Positions 8,819 to 16,587 of a stretch of DNA of 64,000 nt are shown here, in pieces. Numbering within the stretch: position 1 is the stretch's first letter; every line of letters begins with the position of its first letter. Under the pieces are notes generated by a model that was given only the letters and a program-made list of their open reading frames with translations, made no database searches and was not told the origin of the DNA. Made by a program: the position numbers and the translations under genes. Where the stretch lies: contig CAMJMQ010000003.1 in NCBI GenBank assembly GCA_946407065.1, positions 1 to 64,000 on the forward strand. Reading direction: 5' to 3'. This DNA comes from an uncultured Clostridia bacterium. GTDB lineage: Bacteria; Bacillota; Clostridia; Oscillospirales; Acutalibacteraceae.

Positions 8819-9436
8819 TCACCGAATAAAATTGGTATACGTTTTCGGCTCGATCTCGGGCAGTCCGATCTGCTCCTTGCCGAGGGCGATACTCTTCATC
8901 AAAAAGCTCATATTCTCCGCCAGCACACGAACGGTCTGCAGACCCTCCGCATCCTGCTCGGCGTCACCCTTTGCGCCGCCGTGAACGCTGTTCCAATAAT
9001 TGGACGCGGCGACAGGCATCGAATTGATGGTGAAATACTTGTTCAGCTCGTCAAAGGTCGCGGAAAGTCCTCCCCTGCGCGCAACGGCGACCGCCGCGCC
9101 GACCTTCATGCGCTTGTCGCAATGGCAGGAATAAAACAGTCTGTCGAGGAACGACACCAGCGTACCGTTGGCGGACGCGTAATAAACAGGCGACGCGATC
9201 ACCAGACCGTCCGCCTCGGCGAATTTCGGCGCCGCTTCATTCACCGCGTCATCAAACACGCACTGTCCCTTGGTCGCGCAGGTGCCGCAGGCGATACAGC
9301 CGCGGATCGCCTTGTTGCCGACCTGCATCGTCTCGACCTCGATCCCGTTCTTGGCAAAAACCTTCTCCATCTCTTTCAGCGCGATGGCGGTATTGCCGCC
9401 GACTCTGGGAGAGCCGTTGATCATCAAAACCTTCAT
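8819..9436 (-). CDS. Iron-sulfur flavoprotein, NAD(P)H reductase family
   Basis: A 205-residue flavodoxin-fold protein. MKVLMINGSPRVGGNT binds the FMN phosphate. CIACGTCATKGQC carries the closely spaced cysteines that hold a 4Fe-4S cluster in archaeal and clostridial iron-sulfur flavoproteins. The segment SPVYYASANGTLVSFLDR continues the FMN site. Such proteins pass electrons from ferredoxin to oxygen, peroxide or organic acceptors; the acceptor here is unknown. The ATG at 9436 is preferred over 9454 because of GAAAGAAGG upstream and because it opens directly with the conserved strand. Confidence 0.85.
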   Translation of the reverse strand: MKVLMINGSPRVGGNTAIALKEMEKVFAKNGIEVETMQVGNKAIRGCIACGTCATKGQCVFDDAVNEAAPKFAEADGLVIASPVYYASANGTLVSFLDRLFYSCHCDKRMKVGAAVAVARRGGLSATFDELNKYFTINSMPVAASNYWNSVHGGAKGDAEQDAEGLQTVRVLAENMSFLMKSIALGKEQIGLPEIEPKTYTNFIR

Positions 9437-9557
9437 ATCATAACCTTCTTTCAATCTCGATCATCATTGCACAGCTCCCGAGCACTCGCGCCCGAAACCA
9501 TACAATTATTATATATGTATTATAATAGCATCAAATTATTCTGTCAACAAGCAACCA

Positions 9558-9588
9558 AAAGCCCTCGACCACACAAGCCGAGGGCTTT
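9558..9588 (-). terminator. Terminator of guaA
   Basis: AAAGCCCTCG pairs with CGAGGGCTTT on both strands, with a TTTT run on the minus side. It lies 30 bases after the guaA stop. Confidence 0.75.
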
Positions 9589-9617
9589 ATCAACTGCGTT
9601 TTAATTCTAATTTAGAA

Positions 9618-11144
9618 TTATTGCCACTCCACCGTTGCCGGGGGCTTGGGGGTGATGTCGTAGACAATGCGGGTGATGCCGGGGATCTCACTTGTGATAC
9701 GCGCCGAGGCGGTCGCGAGGATCTCATAAGGGATACGTGACCAATCCGCAGTCATAAAGTCATCGCTCGTAACGGCACGCAGGACGATCGTACTGCCGAC
9801 CACGCGCTCCTCACCCAGCACGCCGACCGAATGAGTGTCGGTCATGACAGCAAAATACTGGTTGGTGAAGCGGTCATAGCCGGACTTCGCGATTTCTTCG
9901 CGGAAAATTGCGTCAGCCTCACGCAGGGTCTCGAGCTTATCCTTGGTAATCTCGCCGACACAACGGATCGCAAGACCGGGGCCGGGGAACGGCTGGCGGT
10001 AGCAGAATTCCTCGGGCATACCGAGCGCTAAGCCCGCCTTGCGCACTTCATCCTTGAAGAGGGAACGCAGGGGCTCCGCCATCTCGTCATACTCGACGAC
10101 CTGATGCAGCGCGCCCTCGCCCGATGCGGAGAAAGAGATATCGCCCGCACCGCGCTCGAGCACGTCGGAGTAGATAGTGCCCTGTACCACACAATCGACC
10201 TTACCGAGCTTCTTTGCCTCTTCTTCAAACACGTTATTGAACTCTTCACCGATGATACGGCGCTTTTCATCGGGGGAGGTCACGCCCTTGAGCGCGGACA
10301 AAAAGCGATCCGCCGCGTCTACGCGCGTGACATTGATATTCAGGATATCGCGGCAGGTCTTTTCGACGTTATCCGCCTCATCCTTGCGCAGCAGACCGGT
10401 GTCGACAAAAACGCAGGTGAGGTTGTCGCCGATCGCTTTATTGACCAGCACAGCCGCTACAGAGCTATCAACACCGCCCGACAATGCCAGCAGCACCTTT
10501 TTATCCGCAAGACGCTCGCGATACTGCGCGATCTTCTCCTCAACAAAGCGATCCATCTTCCACTCGCCCACACATCCGCAGATGTTGTACAGGAAGTTGT
10601 GGAGCACCAGTTCGCCGTATTCGGTCTCGATCATTTCGGGGTGGAACTGCACGCCGTAGATATGATCCTTGCTGTTTTCCATCGCCGCTACGGGACAGCG
10701 CTCGGTGTAGGCGGTGACATGGAAGCCTAAGGGTGCTTCTTTGATATGGTTGCGGTGGCTCATCCAACAGATGCTCACGGGCGGGAAGCCGTCGAGCAGC
10801 TCACTGCCGTCGGAGATCAGCTCGGTCGCACCAAATTCACTGATCTCGCCGTTGTAGGTCACCTTGCCGCCCGCCATATAGGCGATGAGCTGACAACCGT
10901 ACCCGATGCCGAGGATCGGCAATCCTGCCGACAGGATCGCGGCGTCACAATGCGGCGCGTCAGGCTCAAACACACTGTCGGGACCACCGGTAAAGATGAT
11001 GCCTTTGTAGCCCTGCGCGACGATCTCGTCGGCTGTGATCTTCTGATAAGACACAATCTCAGCATAGATATTCTGCTCTCTTACCTTACGGGCGATCGGC
11101 TGGTTATAATGACCGCCGAAATCCAGTACCAATACTTTTTCCAT
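9618..11144 (-). CDS. guaA: GMP synthase (glutamine-hydrolysing), with an altered amidotransferase nucleophile loop
   Basis: A 508-residue GuaA that converts XMP to GMP. The N-terminal class I amidotransferase keeps TGGPDSV and the His/Glu pair of VQFHPEM. The nucleophile elbow, normally G-I-C-Y-G-M-Q, reads GIGYGCQ: residue 81 is Gly and a Cys stands at 84. The usual S-H-G-D motif is also changed, to MSHRNH. The synthetase half is normal, with the P-loop LSGGVDSSV and the C-terminal dimerisation domain ending TPKPPATVEWQ. It may use free ammonia or a shifted Cys. It is a single-gene unit with its own promoter (11213-11241) and terminator. Confidence 0.92.
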   Translation of the reverse strand: MEKVLVLDFGGHYNQPIARKVREQNIYAEIVSYQKITADEIVAQGYKGIIFTGGPDSVFEPDAPHCDAAILSAGLPILGIGYGCQLIAYMAGGKVTYNGEISEFGATELISDGSELLDGFPPVSICWMSHRNHIKEAPLGFHVTAYTERCPVAAMENSKDHIYGVQFHPEMIETEYGELVLHNFLYNICGCVGEWKMDRFVEEKIAQYRERLADKKVLLALSGGVDSSVAAVLVNKAIGDNLTCVFVDTGLLRKDEADNVEKTCRDILNINVTRVDAADRFLSALKGVTSPDEKRRIIGEEFNNVFEEEAKKLGKVDCVVQGTIYSDVLERGAGDISFSASGEGALHQVVEYDEMAEPLRSLFKDEVRKAGLALGMPEEFCYRQPFPGPGLAIRCVGEITKDKLETLREADAIFREEIAKSGYDRFTNQYFAVMTDTHSVGVLGEERVVGSTIVLRAVTSDDFMTADWSRIPYEILATASARITSEIPGITRIVYDITPKPPATVEWQ

Positions 11145-11212
11145 GGTGTTCCCTCTTTCTTGACATTATTTTATGTTTTACCGCTTTAACGCAAGATAAA
11201 ACCATTAGTTAC

Positions 11213-11241
11213 ATTATAATCATTAATAGAAAGAGTGTCAA
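11213..11241 (-). promoter_or_regulatory. Promoter of guaA
   Basis: Minus strand TTGACA (11236-11241), a 17-base spacer, and TATAAT (11213-11218), a full consensus. The region 11242-11400 is AT-rich and holds no gene. Confidence 0.8.
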
Positions 11242-11408
11242 TAATTTTATAGCACTTTTTCACGAATTTTTGCAATTAATTTACTATAAATTTCATATTG
11301 ATAATTTTTTAACAGCTTTTTCGTTAAAGTTTAGACAATTTATGAATTTTTGTTTTGGTTTTCCTGCATTTCTACTGTACTCCTCACCCTTATCCCACGA
11401 TAAAACAA

Positions 11409-11437
11409 TTGACTTTGTTTTTGATACAAGTTATTAT
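11409..11437 (+). promoter_or_regulatory. Promoter of the butanol dehydrogenase gene
   Basis: TTGACT (11409-11414), a 17-base spacer, and TATTAT (11432-11437), 60 bases before the start codon. Confidence 0.65.
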
Positions 11438-11496
11438 TGATTTAATTGATTCAGAACCAATATTGTTCGATCAAAATAGCACTCAGGAGGTACATT

Positions 11497-12663
11497 ATGT
11501 TAGGCAATTTCAGTTACCACAACCCGACAAAGCTCTATTTCGGAGACGACTCTCTGAAATATCTGAACGATGAACTGCCCAAATACGGCAAGACCATCCA
11601 GCTGATCTACGGCGGCGGCTCGATCAAGAAAAACGGCATCTATGACGCGGTGACAAAGATCCTCAAAGATAACGGCAAGACCATCGTCGAGGACGCGGGC
11701 GTCATGCCTAACCCTACCGCGGATAAGCTGCGCGAGGGCGTACAGATCGCGCGCGAGAACCATGTCGATCTCCTGCTGGCAGTCGGCGGCGGCTCCTGCT
11801 GCGACTACGCCAAGGCGGTATCGGTTTCCGTCAACTGCGACGACGATCCGTGGGACAAGTATTACATCCGCTTTGAAGAGCCCGACTGTGAGATCATCCC
11901 CGTCGGCTGTATTTTGACCATGGCAGGCACCGGCTCCGAGATGAACGGCGGCGCCGTCATCACCAACCACGAGCAGAAGCTCAAGATCGGACATGTCTTT
12001 GGCGACAATGTCATGCCGAAGTTCTCGATCCTCAATCCGAGATTTACCTTCTCTCTGCCCAAGCGCCAGATGGCAGCAGGCATCTATGATATCTTCAACC
12101 ACATCTGTGAGCAATACTTCTCGGGCAACGACGACAACACCTCCGATTATCTTGCCGAGGCGCTGATGAAGTCCGTCATCCACAGCTCGCTGATCGCGGT
12201 CGACGATCCCGAAAACTACGAGGCACGCTCCAACATCATGTGGACGGCGACATGGGCGCTGAATACCCTGATCTCCCGCGGCAAGACCACCGACTGGATG
12301 GTGCACATGCTGGGGCAGGCGGTCGGCGCGATCACCGACGCGACCCACGGCATGACGCTCGCGGCGGTATCCCTTCCCTATTATCGCTTTATCAAGCCAT
12401 ACGGTATCCATAAATTCGTTCGATTCGCGACCGAGGTCTGGGGCGTTGACCCGAGCGATAAATCCGATGAGCAGATTGCCGACGAGGGTCTCGCTCAAAT
12501 GGAGAGCTGGATGAAGAAGATCGGCGTCGCGATGAATCTCACCGAGCTCGGCACAACAAAAGACATGATCGAGGATATCGCCGATGCGACTATCCTCCTT
12601 GACGGCGGCTACAAGAAGCTCAGTCGCGATGACGTCGTCGCCATTCTCAAGGCAAGCCTGTAA
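11497..12663 (+). CDS. Iron-containing alcohol dehydrogenase, NADH-dependent butanol dehydrogenase type
   Basis: A group III iron-dependent alcohol dehydrogenase of 388 residues. LAVGGGSCCDYAKAV is the nucleotide-binding motif. The Asp and His of AAGIYDIFNHICEQYF, the His of DATHGMTLA and a later His form the metal site. Overall wording matches BdhA/BdhB/YqhD proteins, which reduce butyraldehyde and related aldehydes at the end of fermentation. The start at 11497 follows AGGAGGT; the upstream extension from 11446 lacks a ribosome site. Substrate preference cannot be read from sequence. Confidence 0.88.
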   Translation: MLGNFSYHNPTKLYFGDDSLKYLNDELPKYGKTIQLIYGGGSIKKNGIYDAVTKILKDNGKTIVEDAGVMPNPTADKLREGVQIARENHVDLLLAVGGGSCCDYAKAVSVSVNCDDDPWDKYYIRFEEPDCEIIPVGCILTMAGTGSEMNGGAVITNHEQKLKIGHVFGDNVMPKFSILNPRFTFSLPKRQMAAGIYDIFNHICEQYFSGNDDNTSDYLAEALMKSVIHSSLIAVDDPENYEARSNIMWTATWALNTLISRGKTTDWMVHMLGQAVGAITDATHGMTLAAVSLPYYRFIKPYGIHKFVRFATEVWGVDPSDKSDEQIADEGLAQMESWMKKIGVAMNLTELGTTKDMIEDIADATILLDGGYKKLSRDDVVAILKASL

Positions 12664-12807
12664 GACACGAGCGCTCCAAAACCTCTCCGGCGCAAGCGTT
12701 GGTATCCGTAGGGTAACCAACTCATTGATCGGTTGAGATCGCCGCATCATCTTCGCAGAGGCTCCGGTTAATGGGGCTCACAACGACAACTGAATACCAT
12801 TCGATTT
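12664..12807 (+). other. 3' untranslated region without a gene
   Basis: This stretch between the dehydrogenase stop and its terminator contains several short complementary blocks (for example CCTCT with AGAGG) but matches no riboswitch or small RNA I can name. It is read with the dehydrogenase transcript. Confidence 0.4.
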
Positions 12808-12848
12808 CCCGCCGTGGTGCGACTGACAGCATCCGGCGGGATTTTTTA
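12808..12848 (+). terminator. Terminator after the dehydrogenase gene
   Basis: CCCGCCG pairs with CGGCGGG across a 19-base loop, followed by ATTTTTT. From here to 13165 I see no gene. Confidence 0.75.
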
Positions 12849-13165
12849 TCACTGTCACACTCCCCTTTGAGGGGTGTATATACAGTCAGAGACCGTACAA
12901 AAATCGACGCGGATCCGTGCGGTCAATGTGATCGGAACGCGACGCCTCAACCGACGAAAAACAGGTGTTTTTTAAGCAAAAGTTTGACTCTTCGACCCGG
13001 TAAAAGAAGGGAGGGAATTGCCGCAAAACAGGCTAAACAGCCATAACTTCCGGCTATTTAGACAATAAACAGCCATTCTCTTTGTGCAAATCTATCAAAG
13101 GAAGTGATCTGTCGAGAGCTTATGTGTACAAAAGTTAAGAAAAAGTAAATTTAGCAGTTTTTGTA

Positions 13166-13194
13166 TTGAATTCTCAGATTTATTGTGCTATTAT
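13166..13194 (+). promoter_or_regulatory. Extended -10 promoter of the SPKTG surface-protein gene
   Basis: TTGAAT (13166-13171), a 17-base spacer, and TATTAT (13189-13194) with an extended TG motif (TGC before the -10). The predicted start of transcription, near 13201, falls just before the first of four hairpins. Confidence 0.7.
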
Positions 13195-13202
13195 CTAGAC
13201 AA

Positions 13203-13292
13203 GTGATAAGGAAACATTATCACAATTCATCCACCAAAAGATGGATGGCAACTACCGCGGATCATATCCGCTTGATACCGTCAAAACGGTAT
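13203..13292 (+). promoter_or_regulatory. Four consecutive hairpins in the 5' untranslated region
   Basis: Four stem-loops follow each other in 90 bases. GTGATAA/TTATCAC spans 13203-13223, CATCCA/TGGATG 13228-13247, GCGGAT/ATCCGC 13257-13271, and ATACCGT/ACGGTAT 13275-13292. The ribosome site AAAGGAAA comes after them. The first stem lies at or next to the predicted RNA 5' end, an arrangement known to protect mRNAs from decay. Protection is inference. Confidence 0.6.
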
Positions 13293-13328
13293 GTGAAAAA
13301 AATTGTTTTTAGAAAGGAAAATCAAACT

Positions 13329-13766
13329 ATGAAACGTGTATTAGCTGTTTTACTTTGTGTCATGATGGTAGGTTCTGTGTTTGCGATGGCAATCTCCGCA
13401 AGCGCGGCTGAAGAAGAAAACGCTCCCGTAGCCGCTGTTGCTACCGATGAGCTCGGCGAGACTTATGTCACTGACGAGACCACTGTCACCGACGAAACCG
13501 TTGTCACCGACGAGACCACTGTCACCGGCGAGACCACTACCGAGACTACCGCAGAGACCACTGCTGAGACCATCACTTCTACTCAGCCCACTACCGCTGC
13601 TACCACTGCCGCTACTACCGCTGCTACTACCGTAGCTACCGCGGATCAGAAGAAGGCTTCTCCCAAGACCGGTGAGAACGCTTGGCTGTGGATCGGCATC
13701 GGCATCTTCGGTGTTGCTCTCGTAGCGATCATCATCACCTTCGTTGTGAAGAAGAAGGCAAAATAA
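13329..13766 (+). CDS. Small Thr-rich cell-wall protein with SPKTG sorting signal
   Basis: A 145-residue exported protein. The N-terminal signal peptide (MKRVLAVLLCVMMVGSVFAM to about residue 27) is followed by a low-complexity stretch of TDETVVTDETT-like repeats rich in Thr, Glu, Val and Ala. The C-terminus has SPKTGE, a hydrophobic helix and KKKAK, a variant LPXTG sorting signal. The next gene is a class B sortase, its probable partner. The ATG at 13329 was chosen because the signal peptide starts there, behind AGAAAGGAAA. The Thr-rich part is likely a wall-spanning or glycosylated stalk. Its function is not recognised. Confidence 0.8.
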   Translation: MKRVLAVLLCVMMVGSVFAMAISASAAEEENAPVAAVATDELGETYVTDETTVTDETVVTDETTVTGETTTETTAETTAETITSTQPTTAATTAATTAATTVATADQKKASPKTGENAWLWIGIGIFGVALVAIIITFVVKKKAK

Positions 13767-13796
13767 TCAACGGTAAGACTATCAACCAATGACCGA

Positions 13797-13835
13797 AAGG
13801 CGGTGACGGGGCATCCCGCCGCCGCCTTGTTTTTT
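13797..13835 (+). terminator. Terminator between the SPKTG gene and the sortase gene
   Basis: AAGGCGG pairs with CCGCCTT and an inner CGGG with CCCG. Six T's follow directly (13830-13835). The next three bases are the ATG of the sortase gene, so the U-tract abuts the start codon. Confidence 0.75.
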
Positions 13836-15029
13836 ATGAATATGAGTAATCAAAACAACAACCGAAATTATTCACGCTCCGACGAATACTACGGCAGAAG
13901 AGTCCGCAGTGATTCTTACACTGATAACTTTGACGTCAGCGGCGATTCCTATCAGCGTCCGCAGCGCCAAAGCTATGACAGCAGAGGTCGCCAGCAGTAT
14001 CCGTCGCGGCAGGCTTATGACGGCAGAACGCGTCAGCAATATCCCTCACGACAGGGCTATGACGGCAGAACACGTCAGCAATACCCCTCACGACAGGGCT
14101 ATGACAGCAGAGGTCGCCAACAGTATCCCCCGCGACAAGGCTATGACAGTCGCGGCCGTCAGCAGTATCCCCCGCGTCAGGGCTATAACGATTACTATGA
14201 CGACAGGCGCCGACAGCCCCGTCCGCAGGGCAATGCCTACGGCAGAGGCGGCTATGACGACGGCTACAACAGAAGATCCCGCGGCAGCTATGAGAACCGC
14301 CCCCGCGGCAGGAGGTCGAAGAAGCGTACAAGCACCGGGATCATCGTTGTCAGAGTGATCGCGATCATCATGCTGATCGTTGGCGCCGCCATCATCGGCA
14401 CCAAGCTCTTCCACTCCTATTCCGACAAAAAGGGACATATGGAGCTGCAGCAGTTATCAACCGACTATGAGGCGCTGTACGCGAAGAACCATGACTTCTT
14501 CGGATGGATGAAGATCGACGATACGGTCATCGACTATCCCGTCATGCATGTGGTGAATGATAACGACAAATACCTGCATACGGACTTTGACGGCAACTAC
14601 TCCGAGAGCGGCGAGCTGTTCATGGACGGCGCATGTAATCCCAACGGAAATCACTTCCTGATCTACGGACATCACATGTTCAACGGCTCCATGTTCGGCA
14701 GTCTGCCGAAGTTCGACAACGTCGATTATTACAACGAGCACAAGATCATTCATTTCAATACCCGATTTGAAAAGGCGGATTATGAGATCTTCGCGATCTT
14801 CTACAGCCAGATCTATGACGCGAACGATAACACCCATTTCCAGTACTATGAGTGCCAGAACCTTGACGACGAGTCAAGCTATAACTACTATGTGCAAAAC
14901 GTCAAAGCGCTCTCCAGTATCGATACGGGTATCACACCGCAGTACGGCGAGAGGATCATCACCCTGTCGACCTGTAACTACCACACCCAGGACGGACGAT
15001 TCGTTGTCTGCGCGAGAAAAATCGCATAA
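13836..15029 (+). CDS. Class B sortase with an Arg/Gln/Tyr-rich N-terminal repeat tail
   Basis: A 397-residue protein. Residues 1-160 are a basic, aromatic, low-complexity region with five 14-residue repeats of the type YDSRGRQQYPSRQG. One membrane helix follows (about 165-190). The sortase domain then has GHHMFNGSMFG (catalytic His near 278), TLSTCNYH (Cys near 379) and a final CARK (Arg), the class B pattern. It should attach SPKTG proteins such as the upstream gene product to the wall. The start is unsure: ATG 13836 or 13842 have no ribosome site, and a GTG at 13803 lies inside the terminator stem. The repeat tail would be cytoplasmic. Confidence 0.85.
   Translation: MNMSNQNNNRNYSRSDEYYGRRVRSDSYTDNFDVSGDSYQRPQRQSYDSRGRQQYPSRQAYDGRTRQQYPSRQGYDGRTRQQYPSRQGYDSRGRQQYPPRQGYDSRGRQQYPPRQGYNDYYDDRRRQPRPQGNAYGRGGYDDGYNRRSRGSYENRPRGRRSKKRTSTGIIVVRVIAIIMLIVGAAIIGTKLFHSYSDKKGHMELQQLSTDYEALYAKNHDFFGWMKIDDTVIDYPVMHVVNDNDKYLHTDFDGNYSESGELFMDGACNPNGNHFLIYGHHMFNGSMFGSLPKFDNVDYYNEHKIIHFNTRFEKADYEIFAIFYSQIYDANDNTHFQYYECQNLDDESSYNYYVQNVKALSSIDTGITPQYGERIITLSTCNYHTQDGRFVVCARKIA
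13974..14183 (+). repeat. Five tandem 42-bp coding repeats
   Basis: Five head-to-tail units of 42 bases, starting at 13974, 14016, 14058, 14100 and 14142, encode YDSRGRQQYPSRQA and close variants (YDGRTRQQYPSRQG, YDSRGRQQYPPRQG). They lie in the cytoplasmic tail of the sortase. Confidence 0.9.
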
Positions 15030-15039
15030 AAACATAACA

Positions 15040-15068
15040 AAGCTCACGGAACACTCCGTGAGCTTTTA
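15040..15068 (+). terminator. Terminator of the sortase gene
   Basis: AAGCTCACGGA pairs with TCCGTGAGCTT, followed by TT. Confidence 0.85.
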
Positions 15069-15084
15069 GTTTGCCGAAAAGGTA

Positions 15085-15183
15085 AATCAAAAAGAGGAAG
15101 GTGGTTGCTTCGCAACATTTGTACAATCCCTCCGAGCTCGCTTAACGCGAGCCCACCTCCCTTTACCAAAGGGAGGCTGCTAA
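15085..15183 (-). repeat. GGGAGG-type palindromic intergenic repeat, copy 1
   Basis: On the minus strand it reads GCCTCCCTTTGGTAAAGGGA followed by GGTGG, a CTCGCG/CGCGAG hairpin and TCGGAGGGATTGTAC. The same frame recurs at 44070-44212 and, partly, at 58040-58150. It is a non-coding dispersed palindromic repeat. Confidence 0.6.
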
Positions 15184-15195
15184 ACACCCTCTTCC

Positions 15196-16491
15196 CTATT
15201 TGATCAGGATGATCGGGCGGTCATAGCAGGAAATACCGCCGCGGAACACCTCGACCTTCTCCTCGTTGAGTAAATCCGTATACACACCGTCGGGGAAATC
15301 GACCTCGACATAGCCGATGCCGCTGTTGGGCGCTACGGGAAACACGCCCAGCGCTTTTCTCTCACCTTTTGTATGCGTCGCGATCAAAAAGCGTTCATCC
15401 TGTGATCTCACCTGATAGACGCTGTCGGCGAACAGCGGATCACGTCGGATGTCAGCCAGCTTCGCGATGAGATCAATGAGCCATATCGCCGCCCCGAGGA
15501 TCGGAACCTCAACGGTATCCTTATCAAACAAGCTCGGCAGATGCGGGATCGTCCACTCCTGACCCGCATAGATCAACGGCATGCCTTTCTGGAAGAACGT
15601 AAACGCCGTCCAGCCCTCCAACGCCTTACGGTCGGGGATGAGAAACGCCGCTCTGGTCTGGTCATGATTCTCGAGGAATCGCAGCTTGACATAGTTCTCG
15701 GGGTAGATATACTCCTGACGGTTGATCGCCTCGGCGTAGTCCTCGAGCGTTCCCTTCCCGCTCAGATAAGCGCGGAACTTGCCGTATACATCGTAATCGT
15801 AGCACAGATCAAACGCCTGATAGATCTCGCTGTCCGACAACGCGGTCATCCCTCTGCCGCGCATATAGGTGATGAAGCCGGGCTCGACGCTCTCGCTCAG
15901 CCAGATACAGCGGGGTCGCACTTTTTCGACCTCTTCTCTCGCCTTGAGCCAAAAATCCAACGGAATCAGCGGCGCGACGTCACAGCGGAAGCCGTCCACG
16001 ATCTCTGCCCACATTTTAAGCGTTTCGATCTGATAGCTCCATAATTCTTTATTGGAATAGTCAAGATCGATGATATCCGTCCAATCCCCCACGCGGTTGC
16101 CAAATCTGCCGTCCTCCTTATGATAGAACCATTCGGGATGCTCACGGCTCAGAACGGAATCGGGCGAGGTATGGTTATACACCACGTCGATGATGCACTT
16201 CATGCCTTTTTTGTGGATCTCCGCCACCAGCGCCTTGAAGTCATCCAAGGTGCCGAACTCGGGATTGACAGCACGATAGTCGCTGATCGCGTAGGGTGAT
16301 CCGAGCGTGCCCTTACGCGCGACCTTGCCGATGGGATGGATGGGCATCAGCCAGATGATATCCGTGCCCAACGACTTGATATGATCGAGATATCTCGCTA
16401 CCCCTTTAAAGGTACCATCCTCGGTGAAATTGCGGACAAACACCTGATACATCATCATATTTCTGAGTGACTTCGGTGTCACGGTCGCCAT
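15196..16491 (-). CDS. GH13 alpha-amylase family enzyme
   Basis: A cytoplasmic glycoside hydrolase of 431 residues with no signal peptide. The (beta/alpha)8 core shows DVVYNHTS, GFRCDVAPL (nucleophile Asp), IWLSESVE (acid/base Glu) and FLENHDQTR (third acid, His-Asp). It acts on alpha-1,4-glucans or short maltodextrins; the exact subfamily is not clear. The start ATG follows AAAGGAGGCGATC. A promoter lies 30 bases upstream. The C-terminal beta domain ends with PIILIK. Confidence 0.85.
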   Translation of the reverse strand: MATVTPKSLRNMMMYQVFVRNFTEDGTFKGVARYLDHIKSLGTDIIWLMPIHPIGKVARKGTLGSPYAISDYRAVNPEFGTLDDFKALVAEIHKKGMKCIIDVVYNHTSPDSVLSREHPEWFYHKEDGRFGNRVGDWTDIIDLDYSNKELWSYQIETLKMWAEIVDGFRCDVAPLIPLDFWLKAREEVEKVRPRCIWLSESVEPGFITYMRGRGMTALSDSEIYQAFDLCYDYDVYGKFRAYLSGKGTLEDYAEAINRQEYIYPENYVKLRFLENHDQTRAAFLIPDRKALEGWTAFTFFQKGMPLIYAGQEWTIPHLPSLFDKDTVEVPILGAAIWLIDLIAKLADIRRDPLFADSVYQVRSQDERFLIATHTKGERKALGVFPVAPNSGIGYVEVDFPDGVYTDLLNEEKVEVFRGGISCYDRPIILIK

Positions 16492-16520
16492 ATGATCGCC
16501 TCCTTTTAAATCATGGTTTT

Positions 16521-16549
16521 ATTATACATATCAATCGGATGAATGTAAA
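16521..16549 (-). promoter_or_regulatory. Promoter of the GH13 gene
   Basis: Minus strand TTTACA (16544-16549), a 17-base spacer, and TATAAT (16521-16526). Confidence 0.65.
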
Positions 16550-16587
16550 TACCGATTTTGCGATGTAGTGAGGGATTATAGTTAGTC

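Noticed and set aside
11500-12750. A 416-codon minus-strand frame over the dehydrogenase
   Set aside because: It is antisense to a well-conserved enzyme, has no ribosome site, and results from GC-rich third positions. The same holds for long antisense frames at 3858-4718, 5172-6137, 41095-41826, 42259-43269, 44531-45292 and 52500-53678.
12664-12807. Possible riboswitch or small RNA after the dehydrogenase
   Set aside because: Some complementary blocks exist, but no known aptamer core (c-di-GMP, THF, glycine) fits and no gene follows that it could control.
13974-14183. Regular repeats that could suggest a CRISPR array
   Set aside because: The 42-bp units are contiguous without spacers, keep the reading frame and lie in the sortase gene; no cas gene is present.
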